A stretch of DNA of 64,000 bases from CAVRXQ01 sp963849105 (GTDB lineage: Bacteria; Actinomycetota; Acidimicrobiia; Acidimicrobiales; Bog-793), in the NCBI GenBank assembly GCA_963849105.1, contig CAWKGD010000005.1, positions 248,001 to 312,000 on the forward strand. Reading direction: 5' to 3'. Position 1 is the stretch's first letter. Every line of letters starts with the position of its first letter. Made by a program: the position numbers and the translations under genes. The notes beneath the pieces are model-generated. The model did no database searches. It saw nothing but the letters and a program-made list of their open reading frames with translations, and was not told where the DNA came from. Positions 1-8,338 of the stretch are shown piece by piece.

Positions 1-347
1 CCCCGATCCTGATCGGGGGCTCGGGCGAACGAAAGACGCTCCGCCTCGTCGCACGCTACGCACAGGCCTGCAACCTCTTTGGACGAGGTGATCTCGAACA
101 CAAACTCGACGTCTTACGCGAGCACTGCGCGAGGGAAGGCCGCAACTACGACGAGATCGAAAAGACCGTGCTGTTCAATTTCGACGTCGGCGAGCGCGGC
201 GAACGCGTCGATGACACCTTGGAGCAGCTTCAGCGATTGGCAGAGATCGGATTCTCCGTCGCGCACGGCAGCGTCAAGGAGGTATCGACGATTTCGCCAT
301 TGGAGATCATCGGCGAGCGGATCGTGCCGATCGCCGCGCAGTTTTGA
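1..347 (+). CDS. LLM-class (F420-type) oxidoreductase, C-terminal fragment
   Basis: This is the 3' end of a gene entering from the left edge; the readable frame begins at base 3 and stops with TGA at 345-347, giving 114 residues. It opens with PILIGGSGERKTLRLVARYA, the segment typical of luciferase-like oxidoreductases that mostly use coenzyme F420, followed by CNLFG and the usual helical C-terminus. The FMN/F420-binding N-terminal barrel lies outside the window, so substrate and cofactor cannot be fixed. It converges on the MoeB gene with only 16 bases between the stops. Assignment to the family is firm; F420 rather than FMN use is inferred from the family. Confidence 0.8.
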   Translation, partial: PILIGGSGERKTLRLVARYAQACNLFGRGDLEHKLDVLREHCAREGRNYDEIEKTVLFNFDVGERGERVDDTLEQLQRLAEIGFSVAHGSVKEVSTISPLEIIGERIVPIAAQF

Positions 348-363
348 CGCGGCGCAACGAAAC

Positions 364-1539
364 TCAGTTGCGGGCGGCCGATTCTTTTGGGTGCGGCATG
401 CACAGCTCGTCGTACTCGGCGATGACGATCTCGCCCGCACCGTCGCCGCACGCCGGACACGCCGGGTCTCGTCGGAACGAGAACGTCCGCATGTCCTCAT
501 TCAGCGCGTCGTAGGAGAGCAGCTTTCCGACTAGCGGCTCTCCGATGCCGACGATCATCTTGATCGCCTCCACGGCCTGGATCGAACCGATGATGCCCGG
601 CAAAACGCCGAGCACGCCCGCCTCCGAGCACGACGGCGCGAGTTCGGCCGGCGGGGGCTCGGGGAACAGGCACCGGTAGCAGGGACCGACGTACGGGTGG
701 AAGACGGTCGCCTGGCCCTCGAAGCGGAAGATCGAGCCGTGGACGACCGGCACGCGCGTGAGCAATGACGCGTCGTTGACGAGGTAGCGCGTCGGAAAGT
801 TGTCGGTGCCGTCGACGACAAGGTCATAGCCGGACAACAAATCGACGACGTTGTCCGCGCCGAGCCGCACGTCGTGCGCGACCACGTTGACGTCGGGATT
901 GAGGGCGCTCAGCGTGCGCTTCGCGGAGTCGACCTTGCGATCGCCGATACGGTCGGAGTTGTGAAGGATCTGGCGCTGCAGGTTGGAAGCGTCGACGACG
1001 TCCATGTCGACGATGCCGATCGTTCCCACCCCCGCCGCGGCGAGGTAGATCGCGGCCGGTGAGCCCAGCCCACCGGCACCGAGCACGAGGACCCGCGCCG
1101 CGAGCAGCTTTTCCTGGCCCTCGACGCCGATCTCGGGCAAGAGCAGGTGGCGCTGGTAGCGCTCGCGCTGGGAGTGATCGAGCACCTTCGGCGGCGACCA
1201 GCGACGCCCCTCGTCCTTCCAGCGGTTGAAGCCGCCGCTCATCGAGACGACGTCGCGATAGCCGAGTTCGCCGAGGGTCTTCGCCGCCAGGGCGGAGCGG
1301 GTGCCGCCGGCGCAGTAGACGACGATCGGACGCTCCTTGTCGGGGATGCGCCCCTCGACTTGCAGTTCGAGCATCCCGCGGGGCAGGTGGAGGGCCCCGT
1401 CGAGTGCACCGGCCGCGTATTCGTCGGGTTCCCGCACGTCAAGGATTACCGCGTCGTCTCCGCGCTCGTCAACCTCGGCCGGCGTCGCCTCGCGGATCTG
1501 CGCCTTCACCTCGCCCAGCAACTCACGAAAGTTCGTCAC
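364..1539 (-). CDS. moeB: Rhodanese-MoeB/ThiF sulfur-carrier adenylyltransferase
   Basis: This 391-residue fusion probably adenylates and sulfurates the C-terminus of a small ubiquitin-like sulfur carrier (MoaD/ThiS type) for molybdopterin or related sulfur-transfer chemistry in the cytosol. Residues 15-113 are a rhodanese domain with the persulfide cysteine in VVYCAGGTRSA (C76). From about 127 there is a ThiF/MoeB E1-like domain with the nucleotide loop GAGGLG (154-159), a conserved C304 in CSEAGVLG, and two CxxC zinc pairs (C287/C290 and C361/C364). Most MoeZ/MOCS3 proteins carry the rhodanese at the C-terminus; here it comes first, a known but less common order. The start is a GTG. The molybdenum hydroxylase at 4.2 kb would be a consumer of the cofactor. 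Confidence 0.88.
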   Translation of the reverse strand: MTNFRELLGEVKAQIREATPAEVDERGDDAVILDVREPDEYAAGALDGALHLPRGMLELQVEGRIPDKERPIVVYCAGGTRSALAAKTLGELGYRDVVSMSGGFNRWKDEGRRWSPPKVLDHSQRERYQRHLLLPEIGVEGQEKLLAARVLVLGAGGLGSPAAIYLAAAGVGTIGIVDMDVVDASNLQRQILHNSDRIGDRKVDSAKRTLSALNPDVNVVAHDVRLGADNVVDLLSGYDLVVDGTDNFPTRYLVNDASLLTRVPVVHGSIFRFEGQATVFHPYVGPCYRCLFPEPPPAELAPSCSEAGVLGVLPGIIGSIQAVEAIKMIVGIGEPLVGKLLSYDALNEDMRTFSFRRDPACPACGDGAGEIVIAEYDELCMPHPKESAARN

Positions 1540-1646
1540 ATCGCACCTCGCGCTGCGCGTCAGGTCGGAAACGGAGCGTTCGTCCGTAAAACACTACCGA
1601 TCCAGTCGACATTCCCGAGACATCAGCCTTGTAACGGGATCGTGGT

Positions 1647-2189
1647 TCAAGTCGACGGTTTTATGGTCCCCAAGAAATTGCGGCGGATCGAACCGTGAGA
1701 GCGGACCGACGTCGGCGGTCGGATGAGTCCCTCGACGCTGCCGGTCGTGCCGGGCAGCGTGACGCGCACCGCGAACGCTGGCGGCTCGCACCGTCCGCCG
1801 GAATGGCCCTCGCCGGGCGGGGGAACGTCGGGCGAGAAACGTGCCTCGGACCACGCCGAGATGCCGGGCTTCAAGCCGATGACGGCGGCGTTGCAGTTCG
1901 AGCAGCCGATCGTGATCTTCGTCGGCAGGTTCGCGCCGTCCTTGCCGATCAAGACGAGTTGCGGCACACCCCCGCGACAGGTCTTGGACGAGGCGTTTTT
2001 CACCCGCAGTGCGTACGACGTCTGTCCGGCACCTTGGCGGCCGGACACCTCGCCGAACGAGACAGCGACATCGGAGTCCGAGCACAGCGAAAGCCGTTGC
2101 GGACCCCGCGTGGCACCGGCGACGATCTCGGGCGCGGCGAACAAGCCCAACAGCGGTGCGAATCCGATCGCGATCCGCACCGCTCTCAT
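1647..2189 (-). CDS. Secreted DUF4232-like protein
   Basis: The frame is open far upstream, but the likely start is the ATG at 2187-2189, which gives 180 residues beginning with a signal peptide (MRAVRIAIGFAPLLGLFAA, cleavage near residue 24). The mature part has paired cysteines and the segment CRGGVPQLVLIGKDGANLP, which resembles DUF4232 proteins, a beta-rich exported family of actinobacteria with no defined biochemical role. A second pair, CSNC, follows. It is the last gene of the minus-strand group that starts with the ChrB-like gene, 41 bases after the small membrane protein. Function is unknown. Confidence 0.6.
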   Translation of the reverse strand: MRAVRIAIGFAPLLGLFAAPEIVAGATRGPQRLSLCSDSDVAVSFGEVSGRQGAGQTSYALRVKNASSKTCRGGVPQLVLIGKDGANLPTKITIGCSNCNAAVIGLKPGISAWSEARFSPDVPPPGEGHSGGRCEPPAFAVRVTLPGTTGSVEGLIRPPTSVRSHGSIRRNFLGTIKPST

Positions 2190-2230
2190 GTCCCGATGGT
2201 GTCTGTGCGCTCTACAACACCGACGTCGTC

Positions 2231-2449
2231 TCAGGACTCTGACTGCCTCCGTCCGCGATACACCGATGCCCCCAACACAAGCACGACGAGTCCGATCATG
2301 TAGGCGAATCCCGCGCCCGCATCGTGCCGCAACAAGAGCGCGCCTCCGATGATGACGAGAACGCCGACGAAGATCTCCGGCGTGTCGCCGATCAGGAAAT
2401 TGAACCAGAACATCCCAAAGGCGCGCAGCGCGCGCGAGGCCGCGCTCAT
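2231..2449 (-). CDS. Small two-helix membrane protein
   Basis: A 72-residue protein with two hydrophobic stretches (roughly residues 10-42, with the polar break RHDAGAG, and 46-62), so it is probably a two-helix inner-membrane protein with an arginine-rich tail. I recognise no family. Its ATG overlaps the stop of the upstream COG4280-like gene by four bases (ATGA), so translation is probably coupled and the two products may work together. Confidence 0.65.
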   Translation of the reverse strand: MSAASRALRAFGMFWFNFLIGDTPEIFVGVLVIIGGALLLRHDAGAGFAYMIGLVVLVLGASVYRGRRQSES

Positions 2450-3216
2450 GTCTCACCCACTCTGATCTCGCGTCCCGAACTGGCAGCACCTCCGAGCTGA
2501 GCGCGCATGAAGCGGACCAGGCCGAAGGAGTAAACGAGGAACCCGGCGATGAGGACAAGGATCATTGCGTCCGATCCCGGCCAGGAAAGTCCGACGCCTT
2601 CGCCGACCCAGAAGACACCGAAGCTCGACAGCATGATCCCGACCCCGAACTTCAGCGTGTTCTCCGGCACCTCCCGTAACTGACGCGCGACGGCGACGCC
2701 GACCGCGCTCACGACCAGCACTGCTGCGCCCGCCATCGCCGCGGCCAACCCGAGGTCATGCGATGAGGTTCCGAGGCTGATGACGATCAGGACGATCTCG
2801 AGCCCTTCCAGCAGGACACCTTTGAAGGCAACGACGAAACCGAGCCCGTCGTAGCCATCGCGGTTGGCGGTGCCATCAGACAGCCGAGCAACCGTCCGCG
2901 CGTAGATCGCGTCCTCGTCATGCATCGCAACGTGACCCGCGGAGCGCAGGATCGCCTTTCGCAACCACGACAGACCGAGGACGAGCAGTAATCCGCCGAC
3001 GACGACCCGTATGACATCGATCGGGACGTAGTGGACGAGGGGCACGCCAACAGCACCGACCAACACGGCAAGGACAACGATTGCCGTTGCCGCACCCTGG
3101 AACGCGCTCCGCCAACCCCGCGTCGTGCCGGACGCGACGACGAGGGTGAGCGCCTCGACGGCTTCGACGCAACAGGCGCCGAACACGGCGAAGGCGAGAA
3201 TGACCTGCGTCGTCAT
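2446..3216 (-). CDS. COG4280-like multi-pass membrane protein, possible cation transporter
   Basis: The 256-residue product is almost entirely hydrophobic, with about six to seven membrane helices. Two acidic helix motifs stand out: CCVEAVEALTLVVA near residue 15 and KGVLLEGLEIVLIVISLG near residue 130. The latter resembles the R-E-G-L-E signature of FTR1-type iron permeases and the acidic motifs of GDT1/TMEM165-like cation transporters, which suggests ion transport, but this is only motif resemblance. The family is annotated as COG4280, an uncharacterised membrane protein. It follows a ChrB-like gene, so a role in metal or oxyanion handling is a reasonable guess. Confidence 0.65.
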   Translation of the reverse strand: MTTQVILAFAVFGACCVEAVEALTLVVASGTTRGWRSAFQGAATAIVVLAVLVGAVGVPLVHYVPIDVIRVVVGGLLLVLGLSWLRKAILRSAGHVAMHDEDAIYARTVARLSDGTANRDGYDGLGFVVAFKGVLLEGLEIVLIVISLGTSSHDLGLAAAMAGAAVLVVSAVGVAVARQLREVPENTLKFGVGIMLSSFGVFWVGEGVGLSWPGSDAMILVLIAGFLVYSFGLVRFMRAQLGGAASSGREIRVGET

Positions 3217-3272
3217 CCCCTCCGGGCTCCTTTCCTCTCGATTCTTGCTCGCAGACTCATTACTCTGAGATT

Positions 3273-3286
3273 CTAACGGCTGTTAG
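3273..3286. promoter_or_regulatory. Short perfect palindrome between ChrB-like and COG4280 genes
   Basis: CTAACGGCTGTTAG has perfect 5-base arms (CTAAC/GTTAG) around GGCT, and lies in the 96-base gap upstream of the COG4280-like gene, about 57 bases before its start. It could be an operator for the membrane-protein genes. Nothing links it to a particular regulator. Confidence 0.3.
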
Positions 3287-3312
3287 TTAGCCGAGTTCAG
3301 TGGTAGGGACAA

Positions 3313-3879
3313 TTACGCGGGCGGCGCCTCGCCCTCCTCGGCATACACCCGGGCGGCGTACTCCTCGAGGGCGGTCTCGCAACGAGCCAGCGCCTCAGCG
3401 ACCTTGTCGGTGCCCGAGGCGCCGAAAACGTCGCGTGACCGAATGCTCTCGAACCACCCTTTCAACTTCGCCAGGTCGATGTCGTTCTCCTCGAGTTCCG
3501 CGTAGGTGAAGTGGTGGTCCTCGTACTCCTTCGCGATCTGGCGCAGGAAGTCCTCGCAGCGGTCGACGATCTCTTCGTACTCGTCGTTGCGGACCGCGTT
3601 GAACGACTCGACGAGGTGGCCGACACCCGCCAGGACCGAGGACTTGAACAGGAACGCCGTCCCACCCATCTCCTCGATCTCGGCGCGCAGCGCGCGGAAC
3701 GCGCGCTCGCCCGACGCGTTGAATGGCAGCGCGGCCGCGGAGTTCTGCACGTAGATCGCGCCGAGCCCCTTCAGCTTGCGCCAAACCCCCGCACGAAGGC
3801 GCGTCGGCTCGGTCGGCACGCGATACACAAGGAGCAGCCAATCGACCGCATCGGCACCATCGTGCTCGCCATTCGACAC
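3313..3879 (-). CDS. ChrB N-terminal-domain protein
   Basis: The 188-residue protein begins, after a short acidic leader, with WLLLVYRVPTEPTRLRAGVW and KLKGLGAIYVQNSAAALP. This is the conserved N-terminal domain of chromate-resistance regulator ChrB, about 150 residues long. The C-terminal ChrB domain is missing, so this is the stand-alone form rather than full ChrB (about 310 residues). Full-length ChrB is known as a chromate-responsive regulator; stand-alone versions are not well characterised. The rest is charged and helical (EYEEIVDRCEDFLRQIAKEYED). It heads the minus-strand group with the COG4280-like protein; there is no ChrA transporter in the window. Confidence 0.72.
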   Translation of the reverse strand: MSNGEHDGADAVDWLLLVYRVPTEPTRLRAGVWRKLKGLGAIYVQNSAAALPFNASGERAFRALRAEIEEMGGTAFLFKSSVLAGVGHLVESFNAVRNDEYEEIVDRCEDFLRQIAKEYEDHHFTYAELEENDIDLAKLKGWFESIRSRDVFGASGTDKVAEALARCETALEEYAARVYAEEGEAPPA

Positions 3880-4168
3880 GCCGACATGATTGCGCTTGGA
3901 CGCACGATTCGCGTTCGCCCCCGCTCACCGCGCAGCGGGGTGAGTTCCGAAGCCAAGAACGGACTCGACGCAATCGTCGGGACGCGCTCCGGTGCGCCTC
4001 GCCGGATCGCGGGTCGTGCGGTGATGGCGGTCCTTTGGCCAACAGGACCTTCAGGTGACCCGCGCGCCGCCGATGCGCCGGCCGTGGGACAACGTGTCGT
4101 CGGTGGTGCGCGCCACGCTTCGACCTACCCGCTGACGAGTCGGGCCCCTTCTCCTAGCGTGACCCCTG

Positions 4169-6688
4169 ATGGGCGTCGTCGTTGTGAACGGGGAGCGACA
4201 CGAGATCGATGCCGACGCGTCCGGCCAGCTGATCGGGTGGTTGCGGCACGGGCTCGGCCTGACGGGGACGAAACCGGGATGCGGCGAGGGCGAGTGCGGG
4301 TCCTGCACGGTCCTCCTCGATGGCGTCCCGGTGCTCTCGTGCCGGACGCCGCTTCGCGACGTCGCCGGGACCTCGATCACGACGATCGAAGGACTCGCGG
4401 CCAACGGTGCCCCGAACCCTGTCCAGCAGGCACTGGCCGACGAGCACGCGTCGCAGTGCGGCTACTGCATGCCGGCCATGGCGCTGCGGGCCACCGCACT
4501 GCTCGAGAAGATCCCTGACCCCGGCGACGATGACATCGCGGAGGCCCTCGGGCCCAACCTCTGCCGGTGCGGCGGCTACACGCGCATCAGGCGCGCGCTG
4601 TACACCGCCGCGGTCTTGCGGCGTGCCGCCGGGGCGCCGTCGCCCACCAAGACGCAGCATGTTCCTGCGGCGATGCAGGAGACGGAACTGCTCCCCCGGC
4701 CGCGCCGACCTTGGGACCTCTCCTCGCCCGACGACCGCGACTACCTCGCCCTCCTCGGACCCGGCCTCGTCTGCGTCTGGCCACCGGCGCAGGCGCCGGG
4801 GATGTGGGCGACGAACGGCGGCGCCTGGGTGCACGTCGCCCCCTCCGGCGCGGTGACCGCGTTCAACGGCAAGGTCGACGTCGGCCAAGACAACCGGACC
4901 GCACTCCGGATCCTCGTGGCCGACGAACTCGGCGTCGCGCCCGAGGTCGTCGATCTCGTACAAGGCGACACCGACCTCTGTCCCTTCGACGTCGGCACGT
5001 TCGGCAGCCGCTCGATGCCCGACGCCGGGGAGGCGCTCCGTCGCGCCGCAGCCGGCGCCCGCGCCGCGCTGCGCGGGCTTGGCGGTGCCGAACCCGTCTC
5101 CGACGGCTGTCGAGTCGTCGTGCTCGACGCGGAGCCGAGCCTCGCACCGGCCTCCGAGCGTCGGCTCGTCGGCCGCCGTGGGCATGAGGCATCCCACGTC
5201 GACGCGATCACCGGCGCGCGGCGGTACGCGTCAGATCTCTCCCGGCCCCAGATGACCTACGGCGCGGTGCTCCGCCCCCCAGTGCCCGGCGCTGTGCTGG
5301 GTTCGGTCGATCTCACGCCGGCCGCCGAGATGGCCGGCGTCACCGTCGTCGAGGACGGCCCGTTCATCGGCGTGACCGCCGCGGATCTCGCGACGGCGCG
5401 GCGGGCCGTCGCAGCGGTCACGGCCAAGTGGGAGTGGCCGCCGCCGATCGACGAGGACCTCGCCGGGTACTTGCGCTCCCACCCGACTGAGGGCGAGGGC
5501 TGGGCTCGCGCGATCGACACGGCGACCGGAGACGTCGCAGGTGCGCTCGCGTCCGCTGCCGTCACCCTCGACGCGACATATACGACCGCGTACATCGCCC
5601 ACGTCCCGCTCGAAACCCGGGCCGCGCTCGCCGAGTGGGACGGCAGCCGGGTGACCGTCTGGACGGGGACCCAAGTCCCCTTCGGGGTGCGGGAGCACCT
5701 CGCCGCCGCCCTCGGCCTCGAGGAGGAGGACGTGCGGGTCATCGTGCCCCCGACCGGCGGGGCCTTCGGCGGCAAGCACGGCGGCGAGGTAGCGACCGAG
5801 GCGGCGCGCCTCGCGCGGGCCACGGGCCGCCCTGTCAAAGTCCACTGGAGTCGTGCCGAGGAACTGCAGTGGGGCACGGTGCGCCCGTACGCCGTGATCG
5901 ATGTGCGCGCCGGGCTCGACGTCGACGGCGCACTCGCGGCGTGGGACTTCCTCGACATCAACGCGGGGCCGGCCGCGCTCGACCTCCCCTACGAGGCGAC
6001 GACGCGTCGCCTGCGCTACCAGCCGGCCGAGTCGCCGCTGCGACAGGGCTCGTACCGCGCGCTCGGCGCGAACGCGAACAACTTCGCCCGCGAGTCGGCG
6101 ATCGACGAGCTCGCGTGGGCGAAGGGAGCCGACCCGCTGGCCTTCAGACTCCGTCTGCTCGACGATGAGCGCCTGGCAGCCGTACTCCGCGCCGCGACCG
6201 AGCGATTCGGCTGGGCTGTGGAGTCTTCCGCCGCCCGTGACGCGCGCGCAGGACGCGGGCTCGCCGTCGGGCTCGAAAAGGGTGGGCGGGTGGCAACCTG
6301 CGCCGAGGTCCACGTCGACGACGACGACCGCGTCTCGGTTCGGCGGGTGGTGACCGCCTACGAGTGCGGGACCATCGTCAACCCCGACACCGTGGTGAAC
6401 CAGATCGAAGGCGCGACGTTGATGGCCCTTGGCGGCGCGCTCATCGAGGAGGTGCCGCTCAACCATGGCCGCTTCCTCGAGCCGTCGCTGTCCCGATACC
6501 CGCTGCCGCGCTTTCGCGACCTGCCCGAGATCGAGGTCGTCCTCCTCGACCGGCCCGACTTGCCATCCGCCGGTGCCGGCGAGACTCCGATGATCGCGGT
6601 GGCCCCGGCGGTCGCGAACGCGATCTTCGCGGCCACCGGACGCCGGTTACGCGCGCTGCCGCTCGCGCCGGGTGGCCGCCTCGCCTGA
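4169..6688 (+). CDS. Single-chain molybdenum hydroxylase: 2Fe-2S subunit fused to IorB-like catalytic subunit
   Basis: This 839-residue protein should hydroxylate an aldehyde or N-heterocycle at a molybdopterin centre and pass electrons through two 2Fe-2S clusters. Residues 1-150 are a CoxS/IorA-type iron-sulfur subunit: plant-type cluster ligands C38, C43, C46 and C58, then C97, C100, C132 and C134. A segment near residue 216 (GKVDVGQDNRTALRI) precedes the aldehyde-oxidase hammerhead near 350 (RRYASDLSRPQ). That reversed order is characteristic of isoquinoline 1-oxidoreductase beta-type subunits. The GAGE motif with catalytic glutamate E805 is present. No FAD-binding subunit is fused or adjacent, so the electron acceptor is unknown. 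It stands alone on the plus strand, after a 289-base gap shared with the ChrB-like gene. Confidence 0.85.
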   Translation: MGVVVVNGERHEIDADASGQLIGWLRHGLGLTGTKPGCGEGECGSCTVLLDGVPVLSCRTPLRDVAGTSITTIEGLAANGAPNPVQQALADEHASQCGYCMPAMALRATALLEKIPDPGDDDIAEALGPNLCRCGGYTRIRRALYTAAVLRRAAGAPSPTKTQHVPAAMQETELLPRPRRPWDLSSPDDRDYLALLGPGLVCVWPPAQAPGMWATNGGAWVHVAPSGAVTAFNGKVDVGQDNRTALRILVADELGVAPEVVDLVQGDTDLCPFDVGTFGSRSMPDAGEALRRAAAGARAALRGLGGAEPVSDGCRVVVLDAEPSLAPASERRLVGRRGHEASHVDAITGARRYASDLSRPQMTYGAVLRPPVPGAVLGSVDLTPAAEMAGVTVVEDGPFIGVTAADLATARRAVAAVTAKWEWPPPIDEDLAGYLRSHPTEGEGWARAIDTATGDVAGALASAAVTLDATYTTAYIAHVPLETRAALAEWDGSRVTVWTGTQVPFGVREHLAAALGLEEEDVRVIVPPTGGAFGGKHGGEVATEAARLARATGRPVKVHWSRAEELQWGTVRPYAVIDVRAGLDVDGALAAWDFLDINAGPAALDLPYEATTRRLRYQPAESPLRQGSYRALGANANNFARESAIDELAWAKGADPLAFRLRLLDDERLAAVLRAATERFGWAVESSAARDARAGRGLAVGLEKGGRVATCAEVHVDDDDRVSVRRVVTAYECGTIVNPDTVVNQIEGATLMALGGALIEEVPLNHGRFLEPSLSRYPLPRFRDLPEIEVVLLDRPDLPSAGAGETPMIAVAPAVANAIFAATGRRLRALPLAPGGRLA

Positions 6689-6715
6689 CCGGATTCCAAC
6701 CGACCCTCACGTCCG

Positions 6716-6823
6716 ATGATCGGACTCGAAGAGATAGTTGGGCGTTCTTGCGTTCGCCTCGTCGAGTGGCGAGACCGAACGCTCGAGATCAGCGGAGTCG
6801 ATCCGCGCTCGGGGAAGAGGTAG
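6716..6823 (+). pseudogene. Truncated duplicate of the N-terminus of the downstream winged-helix gene
   Basis: A 35-codon frame, ATG 6716 to TAG 6821-6823, reads GLEEIVGRSCVRLVEW and ISGVDPRS. This parallels GLDAIIGRSSVRLVEW and VRGVDPRS in the next gene: 20 of 30 aligned residues match. At DNA level 6721-6811 and 6908-6998 are equal-length (91 base) direct repeats, about four in five bases identical, offset by 187 bases. The copy ends where homology ends, so it is best read as the remnant of a tandem paralogue left by partial duplication or deletion. Translation as a short peptide cannot be excluded. Confidence 0.65.
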
Positions 6824-6857
6824 CCGCCCCGGTACTCTACGGGTCAAAGCTCGAAAA

Positions 6858-7388
6858 ATGGCCCAGGGAGCGCCGAAGCGGCACGACACGCGAGACATCG
6901 AGATCGCCGGACTCGACGCGATCATCGGACGTTCTTCGGTGCGCCTCGTCGAGTGGATCGACCACGCTCTCGACGTCCGCGGAGTCGATCCGCGCTCGCA
7001 CTACGCGGAGCGCTTCTGGTTACCGATCCTCGGACCATCGACGATGTGGCTCTTGCGCTACTTCGCTTGGGGACTGGAGCGTTCGCCTGACGGAGTCCGG
7101 CTCGAGCTCTCCGAAGTGGCACGCAGTGTCGGCCTCGGCAATCGGGCGGGTCGAAACGCGCCCTTTCTCCGCACCGTCGGCCGCGCGATCGACTTCGCCA
7201 TGATCCGAGTCGATTCGTCCTACACGATCGCGTCGCGACGGCATCTTCCGCTCCTTTCACCGAGGCAGACCTCACTGCTCCCCGATTCACTCCAGGCCTC
7301 CCACGAGCGATGGACGCGCGAAACCTCCCGGCCACCCCTGCGAACCGCAACCGCACGTCCCTCTTTCGCCAGCGCAACGCGGCGGTAA
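6858..7388 (+). CDS. Conserved actinobacterial winged-helix-like protein of unknown function
   Basis: The frame opens earlier, but the ATG at 6858 is the sensible start because the upstream part is the out-of-frame duplicate; it gives 176 residues. The core contains FWLPILGPSTMWLLRYFAWG, a segment I associate with a conserved actinobacterial family, then a helix-turn-helix-like stretch (LELSEVARSVGLGNRAGRN) followed by RTVGRAIDFAMIR and a beta-hairpin, which together suggest a winged-helix fold. The tail (SLLPDSLQASHERW) is typical; the last 20 or so residues are low-complexity. Whether it binds DNA is unknown. The next gene follows after 29 bases. Confidence 0.6.
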   Translation: MAQGAPKRHDTRDIEIAGLDAIIGRSSVRLVEWIDHALDVRGVDPRSHYAERFWLPILGPSTMWLLRYFAWGLERSPDGVRLELSEVARSVGLGNRAGRNAPFLRTVGRAIDFAMIRVDSSYTIASRRHLPLLSPRQTSLLPDSLQASHERWTRETSRPPLRTATARPSFASATRR

Positions 7389-7417
7389 CGTCATTACGTG
7401 CACCGGACGTCTCGCCC

Positions 7418-8287
7418 GTGACGCGTCGCGCCCGCATCGCCATCGCGACGTCCGTCCGCGGTCTGGAATTCGACCAGGACCTCGAGGCGACGCTCGCCGC
7501 ACTCGGCGCGCGTGGATTTTCGGCGTCGGCGGCGTCGTGGGACGACCCGAACGTCGACTGGTCGCAGTTCGATCTAGTCGTTGTCCGTTCGACTTGGGAT
7601 TACGTCGAGCGCCGCGAAGCGTTCCTCGAATGGGCACGATCGATCGAGCGGATCGCGAACCCCGCCGACATCCTCGAGTGGAACACGGATAAGCGCTACC
7701 TGGCCGATCTCGCCGCCGCTGGCGTGCCGACCGTCCCGACGATCTGGATCGAAAAGTCCGTGACGTTTGCAATGCCCGACGGCGAACTTGTCGTCAAGCC
7801 GAGCGTCGGCGCAGGAGGAACGGGCGCCGCCCGTTTCGGACCCGGAGAAAGTGCCCTCGTTCTCGACCACACCAATTCCCTTCTCGATCAGGGAATGACG
7901 GTGATGGTGCAGCCGTACCTGGAGTTGATCGAGCGTGTGGGAGAACGCGGCCTGATCTATCTCGGAGGTCGGTTCAGCCACGCCATCTACAAACCGCCGC
8001 TGCTCGGCGAGCGGGGGCCCTTTGCGACTCGATCGCTCACCGTCGACATCATCGAACCGACAAAAGCCAGCGATGCCGATCTCGAAATCGCGACCTCGGT
8101 GCTCGACGTCGTTCCGGGCGGCAGCGATCGTTTGCTCTACTCCCGCGTCGACCTCGCGCCTGCCGACGATGGTTCGCCGCTGCTCATCGAGCTCGAGGTG
8201 ACCGAGCCGAATCTCTACTTCAACTGCGCTGACGGCGCGGCCACACGATTCGCCGAGTCCGTCAAGGAGTGGCTTTCCGGAAGCTGA
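7418..8287 (+). CDS. ATP-grasp family ligase-like protein
   Basis: A 289-residue protein when started at GTG 7418 (an ATG at 7310 in the same frame overlaps the previous gene and adds a low-complexity leader). The N-terminal domain (VRGLEFDQDLEATLAALGAR, VVVRSTWDYVERR) and the central WNTDKRYLADLAAAGVPTVP, VVKPSVGAGGTGAARF and VQPYLELI are the pre-ATP-grasp and ATP-binding parts of the glutathione-synthetase-like or RimK-like group. LIELEVTEPNLYF holds the metal-binding E and N. Such enzymes join an amine to an acyl-phosphate intermediate, but the substrate cannot be inferred here. It precedes metH by 51 bases and may be co-transcribed. Confidence 0.75.
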   Translation: MTRRARIAIATSVRGLEFDQDLEATLAALGARGFSASAASWDDPNVDWSQFDLVVVRSTWDYVERREAFLEWARSIERIANPADILEWNTDKRYLADLAAAGVPTVPTIWIEKSVTFAMPDGELVVKPSVGAGGTGAARFGPGESALVLDHTNSLLDQGMTVMVQPYLELIERVGERGLIYLGGRFSHAIYKPPLLGERGPFATRSLTVDIIEPTKASDADLEIATSVLDVVPGGSDRLLYSRVDLAPADDGSPLLIELEVTEPNLYFNCADGAATRFAESVKEWLSGS

Positions 8288-8338
8288 GGTTCAAGGAGCG
8301 CCGACGTTCTCAAGCAGGAGGGTGAAGCCCCGTTAGCC

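Noticed and set aside
5231..6466. 411-codon minus-strand frame inside the molybdenum hydroxylase
   Set aside because: Antisense artefact; the plus-strand protein has all cluster ligands and the GAGE motif.
8288..8338. Possible cobalamin or SAM riboswitch before metH
   Set aside because: The leader is only 51 bases and has no conserved box.
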